Shown one piece after another: positions 31,373 to 40,115 of a DNA stretch of 64,000 nucleotides. The position numbers and the translations under genes were made by a program. Source of the stretch: Phycisphaerales bacterium (GTDB lineage Bacteria > Planctomycetota > Phycisphaerae > Phycisphaerales > SM1A02); the NCBI GenBank assembly GCA_028278245.1, contig JANQEQ010000138.1, positions 1 through 64,000 on the forward strand. The letters are read 5' to 3'. The notes under the pieces are model-generated. The model was not told the origin of the DNA. It saw only the letters and a list, made by a program, of their open reading frames with translations, and did not search any database. The first letter of the stretch is position 1, and every line of letters starts with the position of its first letter.

Positions 31373-31897
31373 ATGCAGAACATTGAATTCAAAGCGGAGC
31401 TGCGAGACCTTGATGCAGCCCGCACGCAATGTCAAATCCTCAACGCTCAACACATCGGGTTTCTGCGCCAGACCGACACGTATTTCAAGTTGCCCGATGG
31501 CCGCCTGAAAATACGAGAAGCTCCCGGCGAACCGATCGAATGGATTTACTATCACCGCAGTGATCAGGTATCGCCCAAGGTCAGCAACTACACGATCCTC
31601 AGCGATGACCAGGCCCGTCGACGATGGGGAACACACTCCTTACGAGAGTGGCTCATTGTCCGCAAGATCAGGGATTTGTGGATGCTGGAGAATACCCGTA
31701 TCCATCTGGACGAAGTGGATCGCCTGGGAGACTTTTTGGAACTGGAAGCAGTTGTCAGCAGGGAGCACGACCAGGCGGAGTGCCGACTTATTGTCGAGGA
31801 GATCCGTTCAGTTTTTGCCCCGATTCTGGGAGAGCAGGTCGCTGTGAGCTATTCCGATCTCATGGAACAGTGGCTTGAACAGCAGGAACAAGCATGA
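31373..31897 (+). CDS. CYTH-domain protein (CyaB/thiamine-triphosphatase fold)
   Basis: 174 aa. The N-terminal NIEFKAELRD is the metal/phosphate-binding signature of CYTH enzymes, followed by DTYFKLPDGRLKIRE and, in the second half, RIHLDEVDRLGDFLELEAV, the paired acidic residues of the triphosphate tunnel. Family members are class IV adenylate cyclases or triphosphatases acting on inorganic triphosphate or thiamine triphosphate; sequence alone does not say which. Co-directional with the unknown gene upstream. Confidence 0.85.
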   Translation: MQNIEFKAELRDLDAARTQCQILNAQHIGFLRQTDTYFKLPDGRLKIREAPGEPIEWIYYHRSDQVSPKVSNYTILSDDQARRRWGTHSLREWLIVRKIRDLWMLENTRIHLDEVDRLGDFLELEAVVSREHDQAECRLIVEEIRSVFAPILGEQVAVSYSDLMEQWLEQQEQA

Positions 31898-31963
31898 TCT
31901 CATAACAAGTCATGGGTTGAGTACAAATTCAATTCACAAGTTCCGTTTCCTGAGCGCCCACTC

Positions 31964-32042
31964 TTCAACGAGCCGCGACCGTGAGGGAGCGGGTAAAGCG
32001 TACAACACGGGTATGGCTCCGTGGACTTCGCCCTACCCGTGC
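31964..32042. repeat. GC-rich intergenic inverted repeat (possible dispersed repeat)
   Basis: Between the CYTH and uppP genes. It holds GAGCCGCGACCGTGAGGGAG (31970-31989), then a larger inverted repeat: CACGGGTA (32007-32014) against TACCCGTG (32035-32042). It lies between convergent genes and may act in 3'-end formation. From memory, similar GAGCCGCGACCGT-AGGGAG strings recur in planctomycete genomes. It also resembles the GAGCC-GCGACTGTG string of the composite repeat at 53315. The family assignment is tentative. Confidence 0.45.
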
Positions 32043-33073
32043 CACCCACCAGATGTAATGTCATCTTCATGAAAAGATGCAGTCTCAGTGGTTAAACTTG
32101 TTGGAGAACTCCCAACAACGTGGTCTTCATGCGATGAGGGAGAAGTTTGTGTTGGGGGAGAAGTGTGGGGGGGTGGGGGGGGAGTGATAGTGAGTTTTCC
32201 TTGCCAGATCAGGATTCCCAAAAAGGCGCAGAGTGCGATTCGGTACCAGCCAAACACTGCCACACCGTGTCGGGAGAGATATCCCACGAGCCATTTGATT
32301 GCGATCGCTGCTGATAAGGTCGCCACGAGAATTCCCACGATTGCGGGGGCGACCCCGAGAGTGTCAAAGAGATTCGCACCATCACCGGTGATGTTTTTAG
32401 CCAATTTGTAAACACATGCACCACCCAGTGTCGGCAGTCCCAGCAGGAAGCTGAATTCAGCCGCCTGCCGTGGCCGAAGCCCCATCACCATGCCGCCCAC
32501 AATCGTCATCATTGAGCGGCTTGTGCCCGGCCACATCGCAACACACTGGAGCAGGCCGATGATTAATGCCCTCCCCCACGTCAGATTTTCCATGTCAACA
32601 TAATTATGTCCCAGAGCAGATTCGCCCGACTCAGCCTCGTGAAAGTGTTTGCGTTGCCAGGGTGTGAGCAAAATCATCAGCACCCCTCCCAGCGCCAGCG
32701 CCAGGATCACCGGCAGTGGTCTGAACAACAATCGCTCAATAACTTCATCCAGCAACAGGCCTAGTACGACAGCAGGCAGGAATGCGATAAGAAGATTTCG
32801 CATAAGCCTCAACCCAACCGCATCCCGTCCGAAAATCCCCAGGATCATTTGCCGGACGCGCTGCCAGTACAGCCCGAGCACTGCCAGAATCGCCCCACCT
32901 TGAATGATGATGTTGAACGCATCAACAGCCTCTTTCTGTTGTGGAGTTTCATCCAATCCCAGCAAGGATGAGGTGATGATCAGGTGGCCGGTCGAACTAA
33001 TCGGCAGATACTCGGTGATCCCCTCCACAACTCCGAGAATAACTGCCTGCCAGATGGTTAGTTCTGTAATCAA
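32033..33073 (-). CDS. uppP: Undecaprenyl-diphosphatase with a disordered C-terminal tail
   Basis: Recycles undecaprenyl diphosphate for peptidoglycan and LPS synthesis. The multi-pass body has the BacA signatures EGITEYLPISSTGHL (E17, E21, H30) and WPGTSRSMMTIVGG. The normal family protein ends near residue 290; here about 55 more residues follow, starting at TITPPPPPHTSPPTQTSP, encoded by a C-rich tract that is the complement of the GTGTGGGGG repeat. The tail then turns acidic and His-rich and ends GGWHG. Enzyme call is secure; the tail is probably a neutral extension caused by the repeat. Confidence 0.92.
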   Translation of the reverse strand: MITELTIWQAVILGVVEGITEYLPISSTGHLIITSSLLGLDETPQQKEAVDAFNIIIQGGAILAVLGLYWQRVRQMILGIFGRDAVGLRLMRNLLIAFLPAVVLGLLLDEVIERLLFRPLPVILALALGGVLMILLTPWQRKHFHEAESGESALGHNYVDMENLTWGRALIIGLLQCVAMWPGTSRSMMTIVGGMVMGLRPRQAAEFSFLLGLPTLGGACVYKLAKNITGDGANLFDTLGVAPAIVGILVATLSAAIAIKWLVGYLSRHGVAVFGWYRIALCAFLGILIWQGKLTITPPPPPHTSPPTQTSPSSHEDHVVGSSPTSLTTETASFHEDDITSGGWHG

Positions 33074-33141
33074 GAAAGTTCCAAACGATGAGTAAAGGTG
33101 TGATGGATAGACGATCAGTTCAGGTTACATACATACATCGG

Positions 33142-34146
33142 TTATGTACGCTTTTCAAACCACGGAAACAACGAACGTACATCTTTACCGGCTTGCTCAA
33201 TCGGATGACTGGCAAGTTCATCGTGTTGCTTCCTGAACCAGGTAAAGCCGGATGTTGCATCTTTCCCGAGTGTTTCTGCAAAGTGCCCGTTTTGTATGTC
33301 CTTCAGAATCATCTGCATTTTTTCACGCAAGGATTCGTCAATGAGTTGCGGGCCAACATGATAAGTGCCGAACTCTGCCGTGTTGCTGATGGCGTTCATC
33401 ATGCCTTCCAGCCCGCGTTCATACATCAGATCCGCCACCTGTTTGACTTCCTGGCAACACTCCAGGTAAGCCATTTCAGGTGGATATCCGGCCGAAACGA
33501 GTGTTTCAAAGGCAGCCAGCATCAACCAGGTCATACCGCCACATAAGACGGTTTGTTCGCCGAACAAGTCCGTCTCTGTCTCATGGGCAAATGAGGTGTA
33601 CACAATCCCGGCACGAGCGCAACCAATTGCCCGCCCCCATGCCAACCCGATCGCTTCTGCATCACCAGTCTGGGTATCCTGATGCACCGCAAAGAGGCAG
33701 GGAATGCCCAGTCCCTGTTCATATCGTAGGCGCAATGTGTGTCCCGGTCCCTTGGGGGCAACCAGCACGATGCCGAGATCCGAAGATGGTTTGATGAGTT
33801 GATAATGGATTGAAAAACCGTGCAAGAATCCAACCACGCTTCCCGGCCTGAGATTCGAGGCGCACTCATCCCGAAAAACTTCGCCCTGAATCTCATCCGG
33901 AAGCGCCATGATGAGCAGATCCGCAATCTCAGCCCCTTCTGAGATCGTTGTCGGTGTGAAACCGTCCTGCACCGCCTGCTCAAATCCTCCTGTTCCTGAC
34001 CGTGCAGCAACCCGACAATTCACCCCTGAATCACGCAGATTCAGCGTGTGCGCCCTTCCCTGATTGCCATAACCCACGACGACGACTGTCAGGTTATCAA
34101 GCGGGGTTAGCGGTATGGAATTCTCGCCGCGGATGATTTTCATCAT
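33142..34146 (-). CDS. ilvC: Ketol-acid reductoisomerase (NADP+)
   Basis: Isomerises and reduces acetolactate in valine, leucine and isoleucine synthesis. 334 aa, class I length. Rossmann motif VVVVGYGNQGRAHTLNLRDS, then the PKGPGHTLR segment and the acidic metal site ETDLFGEQTVLCGG. The C-terminal knotted domain contains the second glutamate set (YLECCQEVKQVADL). Start ATG at 34144-34146 or the next codon. The usual ilvB/ilvN neighbours are absent; the gene stands alone. Confidence 0.95.
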   Translation of the reverse strand: MMKIIRGENSIPLTPLDNLTVVVVGYGNQGRAHTLNLRDSGVNCRVAARSGTGGFEQAVQDGFTPTTISEGAEIADLLIMALPDEIQGEVFRDECASNLRPGSVVGFLHGFSIHYQLIKPSSDLGIVLVAPKGPGHTLRLRYEQGLGIPCLFAVHQDTQTGDAEAIGLAWGRAIGCARAGIVYTSFAHETETDLFGEQTVLCGGMTWLMLAAFETLVSAGYPPEMAYLECCQEVKQVADLMYERGLEGMMNAISNTAEFGTYHVGPQLIDESLREKMQMILKDIQNGHFAETLGKDATSGFTWFRKQHDELASHPIEQAGKDVRSLFPWFEKRT

Positions 34147-34275
34147 GATAGATCCTCTTACACCGGGTGCATTAGATTGATAATGAATCTCAATGGACTG
34201 AGAAGTACATGAGAACTATTCTAATCTGGTCGATACTTCAAGTGAGCTTTTCCGGGTACTTAGGAGCATGTTATC

Positions 34276-34698
34276 TTGACTGATACCCGAGATCTCTTCA
34301 GCCAGCATAATCTACGTTGTACTGCTCAACGACTCGCGCTGTACGAGACGCTGGCGGAACGTCATGATCATCCTACGGCTGAGGAGCTGTATCGGATCGC
34401 CAAGTCACGCACAGAAAAGCTCAGCCTGGCAACCGTTTACAACACATTGGACGCGTTGTGTATGGTAGGCCTCGTGCGGAAACTCCCCACAACCAACGGC
34501 TCCTGCCGCTACGACGCTGATACGAGTATCCACCCGCATATCCGCTACCGTGATACGGATGAGATTGAAGATGTCCCTGAGAAGCTCGGGGCAAAACTCC
34601 TGGAACTGGTACCCGATGAAATGATCGAGCAGATCGAATCGGAGTTGAACATCCATGTCACCGGCATGAATTTCCAGATCATCGCCCAAAGGCACTAA
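34276..34698 (+). CDS. Fur-family transcriptional regulator
   Basis: 140 aa with the Fur/PerR winged helix (LRCTAQRLALYETLAERHDHPTAEELY region) and dimerisation domain. The helix SLATVYNTLDAL is the DNA-recognition segment. No Cys-x2-Cys pair is present, so a structural zinc is unlikely; PerR-type metal-sensing or irregular regulation is possible. Starts at a TTG at 34276, with TAGGAG nine bases upstream; no in-frame ATG fits. The target genes are unknown; divergent from ilvC. Confidence 0.87.
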   Translation: MTDTRDLFSQHNLRCTAQRLALYETLAERHDHPTAEELYRIAKSRTEKLSLATVYNTLDALCMVGLVRKLPTTNGSCRYDADTSIHPHIRYRDTDEIEDVPEKLGAKLLELVPDEMIEQIESELNIHVTGMNFQIIAQRH

Positions 34699-34894
34699 AA
34701 CACCCATAGATTCCGTATGAAATGCCGTCATTTTTCGTGGATATGAAGCGCCTCAGCTTGCCGCGCTCTCCTCTTCATCCGAACGAATCATCACATTACT
34801 CGAATAATCCCACTCAAGTCCGATATATCACCGGCCGATACGCTCAGCAGGCAATCGTGTTCTGATTGCACAACAGGGTCAACAGGGCAATACC

Positions 34895-35293
34895 ATGAAC
34901 ACCACACCCAACGAAAATCGAAGGCATCACGAGAGAAGTACACTCCCGCCAATGCTCACTTCCATCAGTGTGCAGTACATACAGGGGCGGGCCGACGATG
35001 AGGGCTTTATGCTCAAACGTTGTGATGGTCATGCGTATGATCTCAGCATAAGTGGAGCCCGTATTGAAATCGATGAACCGCTGGAACAGGGGCAGATGAT
35101 CGCTGTTTCCCTGACACTTCCTGAAGGATGGGGTGATGTCTTCACCTCCGCCCGTGTGGTCTGGGTCAACGATCAGGATGATGATCCCGGTCCCCGGCGG
35201 ATGGCAATCGAATTTACTGATTTCCTTGCCACACAGGATCGCGACATTCTGAAGAAGTTCCTGCGGCTCGGCACCATCCGACAAGCTGCGTGA
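34895..35293 (+). CDS. PilZ-domain protein (cyclic-di-GMP binding type)
   Basis: 132 aa. The N-terminus has RRHHERS, the arginine-rich half of the c-di-GMP pocket, and YDLSISGARIEI supplies the D-x-S-x-x-G half. The remaining sequence is a beta-barrel typical of stand-alone PilZ proteins (RMAIEFTDF near the end). Likely a c-di-GMP receptor that controls a motility or surface process through an unknown partner. Next gene is aroK, 43 bp on, with no functional link. Confidence 0.87.
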   Translation: MNTTPNENRRHHERSTLPPMLTSISVQYIQGRADDEGFMLKRCDGHAYDLSISGARIEIDEPLEQGQMIAVSLTLPEGWGDVFTSARVVWVNDQDDDPGPRRMAIEFTDFLATQDRDILKKFLRLGTIRQAA

Positions 35294-35336
35294 TCAGTCA
35301 ATCTCACGCTGATCCTGTTCCGGTTACAATCGATCC

Positions 35337-35879
35337 ATGCACATTCTGCTCATCGGTCCCCGCGCCTCCGGCAAAACCACAATTGGCCGTGAATTAGCCG
35401 ATCGAATCAATCACCCACTCATTGACCTGGATGATGCCGTTCTTGATGCTTTTTCAGAAAAGAGTGTCAGTGAAGTATGGGAAGTGCATGGTGAAAGTGC
35501 TTGGCGTGAAGCAGAACTGAAAACACTCCCTCAAGTCCTGCAAGGTAAGACGGCTGTGATTGCCTTGGGTGGAGGGACACCCGTTATCCCCGCCGCGTTC
35601 GATATGATCGAGGATTGCCGCTCAAATGGGCAAGCTCGCGTGATCTATCTGCAATGTTCGGTGAATGAACTCACGCGCCGATTGAAAAGTGAGTTGGGAG
35701 ATCGGCCGAGCCTGACCGGAATCAATCCAGCTGACGAAATCGGCCAGGTGCTCCAATTACGAGAGGCCATCTATCTGGCGCTGGCAGATATCGTACTCGA
35801 CACGACGACCAATACACCGCTCCAATTGACGGATCAATTGCTCCAGGATTTCCCGGATTTGAGTGTAAACCACACCTGA
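35337..35879 (+). CDS. aroK: Shikimate kinase
   Basis: Phosphorylates shikimate in aromatic amino acid synthesis. 180 aa. Walker A motif GPRASGKTT at residues 7-15, the shikimate-binding DLDDAV, the lid region beginning ELKTLPQVL, and the glycine-rich GGGTPV. An R in LGDRPSL serves ATP binding. Length and motifs are standard. Its 3' end abuts the G-rich repeat that follows. Confidence 0.93.
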   Translation: MHILLIGPRASGKTTIGRELADRINHPLIDLDDAVLDAFSEKSVSEVWEVHGESAWREAELKTLPQVLQGKTAVIALGGGTPVIPAAFDMIEDCRSNGQARVIYLQCSVNELTRRLKSELGDRPSLTGINPADEIGQVLQLREAIYLALADIVLDTTTNTPLQLTDQLLQDFPDLSVNHT

Positions 35880-35882
35880 CGA

Positions 35883-35967
35883 GCAGGATGCGGATATGTG
35901 TGGGTGTGGGGGGGTGATTCGGTAACTGTGTCACCGATTGAGTACGTGGGGGGAAGTGTGTGGGGGG
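35883..35967 (+). repeat. Composite G-tract/palindrome repeat, copy A
   Basis: Structure: GCAGGATGCGGAT (35883-35895), G-tract GTGTGGGTGTGGGGGGG (35898-35914), palindrome CGGTAAC-TGT-GTCACCG (35920-35936, six of seven pairs), then two more G-tracts (to 35967). The last G-tract runs into the rpmH stop codon. Copy B (53290-53376) shares the same order and the same TGT loop. The 13-mer GCAGGATGCGGAT recurs at 36229-36241. Confidence 0.75.
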
Positions 35968-36102
35968 TTACACGGCGCTGAGGCGTCGTCCCAGACGGCG
36001 TTTACGATTGATGAGCTTGCGGCCGTTCTTGGTCTTCATTCGTGCCCGGAAACCGAACTTGCGAATCCGTTTAATTTTGCTGACGCGGCGAGGATAATGC
36101 AT
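35968..36102 (-). CDS. rpmH: 50S ribosomal protein bL34
   Basis: A 44-aa basic protein read leftwards from the ATG at 36100-36102. Its core FGFRARMKTKNGRKLINRKR fits bL34, which has the pattern HGFR-RM-TK-GR and a run of arginines at the end. Usually rpmH neighbours rnpA and dnaA; neither is here. A good promoter lies 60-90 bp upstream. The gene is bracketed by two copies of the 13-mer GCAGGATGCGGAT that begins the composite repeat. Confidence 0.92.
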   Translation of the reverse strand: MHYPRRVSKIKRIRKFGFRARMKTKNGRKLINRKRRLGRRLSAV

Positions 36103-36160
36103 GACGGTTATCCGATCTCAAATACGAAGTACTCAAAGCTGAAAAAGGTTGGAATCTCGT

Positions 36161-36188
36161 ATTATACCCTGAATCTCACATTTGCCAA
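36161..36188 (-). promoter_or_regulatory. Sigma-70-like promoter of rpmH
   Basis: Read leftwards: -35 TTGGCA (36188-36183), 16-nt spacer, -10 TATAAT (36166-36161). The -10 is a perfect consensus, and the -35 matches 5 of 6 bases. It would start transcription around 36153, giving a leader of about 50 nt before the rpmH start. Confidence 0.75.
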
Positions 36189-36228
36189 CTCCCCCCAATC
36201 CGAACCTCGTTGATTTGAGTAGGAGGCG

Positions 36229-36285
36229 GCAGGATGCGGATGGGGGGTGGCCGCGAATCTCGACTCTCCGAGCCCTGAAACTGTC
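36229..36285. repeat. Partial copy of the composite repeat (copy C)
   Basis: GCAGGATGCGGAT (36229-36241), then GGGGGGTGG, then CTCTCCGAGCCCTGAAACTGTCACC, which resembles GAGCC-GGCGACTGTGTCGCC of copy B with a shortened stem. It is the second 13-mer bracketing rpmH. Partly degenerate, so the assignment is by resemblance. Confidence 0.45.
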
Positions 36286-36315
36286 ACCACTCAGAGATAC
36301 GACTATTCACCTTGT

Positions 36316-36387
36316 CCCCCAGTGTATTCACTGGGGGCTAACTACTTCGCACCATTAATATTTAGCCCTCGGTGAATACACCGGGGG
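36316..36387 (-). terminator. Two similar hairpins after the Asp-box lipoprotein gene
   Basis: Distal hairpin: CCCCCAGTG-TATT-CACTGGGGG (36316-36337), a perfect 9-bp stem. Proximal hairpin: CCCTCGGTG-AATA-CACCGGGGG (36366-36387), 9 bp with one G-T pair. They share the plan (C/A)GGTG-tetraloop-CACC(G/T)GG. They lie 11-80 bp past the stop of the lipoprotein gene read leftwards and probably terminate it or protect its 3' end. No T-run follows, so the mechanism is uncertain. They may be another dispersed repeat family. Confidence 0.6.
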
Positions 36388-36397
36388 TTCTTCCAGA

Positions 36398-38746
36398 TCA
36401 CTCACACGGTCCCCATTGACCGAGGATTGCGAAAATGTCGTCGATGTTGATGAGGCAATCTTCCGTCAAGTCGCCAGTGCAATACGGCGGGCAGGGATCC
36501 GGGCATAAACCCCATAATCCAAGCAAGGCGAAGATATCATCGATGTTGACGTAGTCGTCACCAGTAATATCAGCAGAGCAAGGAGGGTTGGGAAGCGCTG
36601 CTCGCCATGTACCGCGGCCGTATGTACCAGCGATTATCGTATTGCGCTGGGTGTCGATCTGGAGATCCCCGATGTTAACATTAGGTAGATCGTTCTCATC
36701 CTTTATCCAGGTCACTCCACCATCGGTAGAGGACCAGACGCCTGCGCCGGTCCCGATGTAAAGACCGGGGGGATTGCTTTGCCAATCCACGGCCAGGGCA
36801 GTAACGCTCGTGCCGTAGGGCAGGTCGCCCGTGATGTCGGTCCAGTCGACGCCGTAGTTGTTGGTGACGAATACTCTTCCCCCACCCTGCTTGCTATAGC
36901 TCACATACGCGTTGGCCGGTTCATCCGGATTGAGAACAATGTCACTGATGTTGCTGGGGGGCAAACCAACGGAACGTTGGTGCCAAACGTCTGCATCAGT
37001 GGTCACCCACACAGTTCCCACGGATGACCCGGTGTAGATGGTATCCGGAGCACCGAGGGCAACAGCGAGTGTGTTGAGTGTGCCACCATTGGCGACATCG
37101 GTGGAGCTTATGGCAGTCCAGTCAGCGCTTGTGTGTGCGTTCTTTGTTCGCCAGACCCGGTTCGTTCCGCCAAACAGTGTGTGCGAATCGTTGGGATCCA
37201 TGACCAGTGGAGCAATGAAGTTCTTGGGATCATTATCCCACGGCCCGGTGATATTAGAATAATTGCCGTTGATCCATCGCTGGACGGACAGGTATACGTA
37301 AGTCGTGTATTTGATGTTCGGATTGTCAAAGTCATAGGCAAGAAAGCCGCCGTCACCGCCGATGACCTGGGGCCAATCTTCATCGTCAACAACTCGTTCG
37401 ATGGAACCGACGTCCTGCGTACCACCCAGGATCTGCGCTTCGTCTTGTGGATTTCCTCCTACCGTGTAGTTCTGGGTGATGGTAAGGGTGGCGTTGGTGT
37501 TGATCCAGGTCATCCCATCATTGTGACTCTTCCATACACCACCGTCGTTCGCTTCCCAGATGATGCCAGTTGGCCCGAAGGCCATGAAGTGATGATCCGG
37601 ATGGGTTTGCCCTCCCTGTGGACCCGCACTGATCTCGGTCCAGCTTGCACCACCATCAGTGCTTTTGATGATGCCGGCTACGGCGTAAATCGGGGAAACA
37701 CCCCCGCAATACACAGTATTCTCATTGGTCGGATCAACTGCAATGTACATGTCGTACCATGCCTGTGGAGTGGCAAAATTCGGCGTGTTGGTGAGTTCGA
37801 TCCAGGTATCGCCGCCGTCTGATGTTCGGTAGGTTCCGTACACGCTTGAACCGGTAGACATGGCTGTGTAAAGGACATCCGGATTGCTGGCACAGATGGT
37901 TATGAGAATGCGATTTACGCCGCTGGAGGGCAGGCCGTTGGATAACCGCTCCCAGTTGTCGCCGCCGTCGGTGGAGCGATATACGCCGTCGTTATGTCGA
38001 CCGATGTAGACTATCGAGGGATCGACTGGATTCAGCGCGACTGCGGAAGCGATGCCCATTTTTTTCCGCACCCAGTTAATTCCACCGTCGTCAGAGCGGT
38101 AGTAGCCGTAATTGCCGGTGAGGTGAATGATGTCGGGATTTGTGGGATCCACGACGATACCGCTGCAGAGTGCACCAACTTCGGTGGCGCTGGCGAGGCG
38201 CTCCCAGGTCATGCCTCCATCAGTGGATCGGAACACGCCATCACCAATACTGTAGGTAGTGTACTCTCCGGTGCCCGCGTAAATGGTGTCGGGATTGCTC
38301 GGGTCGGTAGCAATCGCTCCATGGTTGAGGTTGGACATCTCATCAGTCAGGGGTGTCCACAAGCCGCCGCCGTCTACGGTCTTCCACACGCCTCCTGAGG
38401 CCGAGCAGATGTAGCAGATATCCGGATCAACTGGATGCGGAGCGATGCCCACGACTCTGCCGCTGGCATCATCATTGCCCGACCAATACTCACCTGTAAT
38501 GGGACGCGGACCCAGCGGCTCCCAGGCCAACGGACTTCGAGGGCCGGGGCGCAGGCCGTGCATATGCTCGGGACGCCAGCCGGGCACCGATCCACCGACG
38601 ATCTTCCAATAACCGGGCGGAGGCGGCCCCATGTCAATCGACAACCGACCTTCGGACACTGGTTTTGGAGAAACAGCAGGCTGTGACTGACATCCAGCTA
38701 TGGAACTGACCAGTACGACTGCGAACATCATATATTGAATTTTCAT
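36398..38746 (-). CDS. Lipoprotein with Asp-box (sialidase/VPS10-like) beta-propeller and dockerin-like end
   Basis: 782 aa. Lipobox SSIAGC at residues 14-19 predicts a membrane-anchored lipoprotein. The body is full of Asp-box motifs (STDGGMTWE, SDDGGINWV, STDGGDNWE, TSDGGDTWI, STDGGASWT, STDGGVTWI), the signature of sortilin/sialidase-type beta-propellers. The last 60 residues are two dockerin-like EF-hand repeats (SADITGDDYVNIDDIFALLG and its partner). Such proteins are often called glycosyl hydrolases, but the active-site residues cannot be fixed here. Exported carbohydrate- or protein-binding is likely. Confidence 0.85.
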   Translation of the reverse strand: MKIQYMMFAVVLVSSIAGCQSQPAVSPKPVSEGRLSIDMGPPPPGYWKIVGGSVPGWRPEHMHGLRPGPRSPLAWEPLGPRPITGEYWSGNDDASGRVVGIAPHPVDPDICYICSASGGVWKTVDGGGLWTPLTDEMSNLNHGAIATDPSNPDTIYAGTGEYTTYSIGDGVFRSTDGGMTWERLASATEVGALCSGIVVDPTNPDIIHLTGNYGYYRSDDGGINWVRKKMGIASAVALNPVDPSIVYIGRHNDGVYRSTDGGDNWERLSNGLPSSGVNRILITICASNPDVLYTAMSTGSSVYGTYRTSDGGDTWIELTNTPNFATPQAWYDMYIAVDPTNENTVYCGGVSPIYAVAGIIKSTDGGASWTEISAGPQGGQTHPDHHFMAFGPTGIIWEANDGGVWKSHNDGMTWINTNATLTITQNYTVGGNPQDEAQILGGTQDVGSIERVVDDEDWPQVIGGDGGFLAYDFDNPNIKYTTYVYLSVQRWINGNYSNITGPWDNDPKNFIAPLVMDPNDSHTLFGGTNRVWRTKNAHTSADWTAISSTDVANGGTLNTLAVALGAPDTIYTGSSVGTVWVTTDADVWHQRSVGLPPSNISDIVLNPDEPANAYVSYSKQGGGRVFVTNNYGVDWTDITGDLPYGTSVTALAVDWQSNPPGLYIGTGAGVWSSTDGGVTWIKDENDLPNVNIGDLQIDTQRNTIIAGTYGRGTWRAALPNPPCSADITGDDYVNIDDIFALLGLWGLCPDPCPPYCTGDLTEDCLINIDDIFAILGQWGPCE

Positions 38747-39050
38747 AGTTATTCTCCCGCCGCCAATTCTAGTGATCGATCAACTACCAGGAACATCATG
38801 CATTAGTAAACATGCCCACGATGACATTGCTCACCTCTACCATCGAGTGTGTCTTCCCTAAATATATATGGATCCCGTCTTCGATACTTAAGGAAAAAGT
38901 CCATTTATTGCCAAGACAGGCGATAAATACTGAATTTGTGAAGGTCGGATCAAGCTAAACATCGATCACATTCAGCACATTGATTCAAAACACCCCGTAT
39001 GCAACTGAATACGATACACTGTTGGACTTCCCATTTTCAGGAGTGGAAAC
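38747..39050. other. 304-bp divergent intergenic region, no gene seen
   Basis: It lies between the leftward Asp-box lipoprotein gene and the rightward endonuclease/phosphatase gene. No ORF over 40 codons fits, no tRNA-like fold was seen, and no convincing sigma-70 promoter pair with normal spacing was found. It presumably holds both promoters. Confidence 0.6.
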
Positions 39051-40115
39051 ATGAGAATCCGCAGAATTTGTCTCATCGTGCTGGCTGTTTTGATCCTGCT
39101 GCCTGTCTGTCAGGCATGTGCAAAGGAAGAGGGTTCCAGGGCAGGTGGCGATAAGGCGCGGAATAAGTTCGGTCGATCGACGCCCAAACCACGTACGCCG
39201 GGGACGATCCGAGTCGCCACGTACAACGTGCTGAACCTGTTCGATCATGTCGACGATCCCAAGCTTAGCGGAGAGCATGATGACATCGATATGGCTACAT
39301 CAGATGACCGTTGCCGGGGGATTGCAGCTGCAATACTGAAAATCGATGCGGATATCATCGCACTGGAAGAAATGGAATCAGAGGAATGTCTCCGCTGGTT
39401 CCGGGATACGTATCTCCCTGATGCCGGCTATCAATATCTGGCTTCAGTCGATGTCGGCTATTACCGGGGAGTCGAGCAGAGCGTTCTCAGCCGGTTCCCG
39501 ATTACCAAGGTGGAAGTGTATCCCGAGTATTCACTGGATGATCCTGAAAGAGAAGGCCCCGGCTGGAGCAAGGTTTCACGGGAAAAATTGAGAGATCTGC
39601 GTTTTCAACGGAGTCCTCTGCGGGTGGATATCAAGATTTCCGATGAATATGAACTCACCCTGTTTGCGTTGCATCACAAATCGGGAGGGAGTAATCGATG
39701 GCAGCGAGAAGCGGAAGCAATCGGTGTCATTGATCTGGTCAATCGTGTCCGGGAGAAAGATCCTGCAAGGAACCTGGTCATTCTTGGTGACTTCAACGCT
39801 GCCCCCTGGGATAAATCTCTGCGGGTCTATCTGGAAGCAGGTTTCATTGATACGTTAGCCCATCGAGTCATCCCACGATGGAAGGATTTCGATCCGACGG
39901 AGCCGAACCTGTACAAAACACATGAGTCCGGCCGCGTGCTCGACTACATCCTGCTCAACTCGGCTGCTCATCGTGAACTAGTCATCGGTAGTCCGCAGGT
40001 ATTGGGGACGTTGTACGATGAGGATTACGACTGGCGTAAGGATCCCTTCCCAAAGGGGTATGCTGCTGACCATTATCCGGTCGCGATTGATCTTATTCCA
40101 ACCGATCAGCCATAA
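39051..40115 (+). CDS. Exported endonuclease/exonuclease/phosphatase-family protein
   Basis: 354 aa with a signal peptide (LIVLAVLILLPVCQAC, possible lipobox VCQAC) and one EEP domain. Catalytic landmarks: RVATYNVLNLFD at the start, a metal-binding Glu in ALEEMESE, HHKSGG, LGDFNAAPWD, and the closing DHYPVAIDL. Members include nucleases, phosphodiesterases and sphingomyelinase-like enzymes. The substrate is unknown. A terminator-like hairpin is 218 bp downstream, in front of the next gene. Confidence 0.85.
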   Translation: MRIRRICLIVLAVLILLPVCQACAKEEGSRAGGDKARNKFGRSTPKPRTPGTIRVATYNVLNLFDHVDDPKLSGEHDDIDMATSDDRCRGIAAAILKIDADIIALEEMESEECLRWFRDTYLPDAGYQYLASVDVGYYRGVEQSVLSRFPITKVEVYPEYSLDDPEREGPGWSKVSREKLRDLRFQRSPLRVDIKISDEYELTLFALHHKSGGSNRWQREAEAIGVIDLVNRVREKDPARNLVILGDFNAAPWDKSLRVYLEAGFIDTLAHRVIPRWKDFDPTEPNLYKTHESGRVLDYILLNSAAHRELVIGSPQVLGTLYDEDYDWRKDPFPKGYAADHYPVAIDLIPTDQP

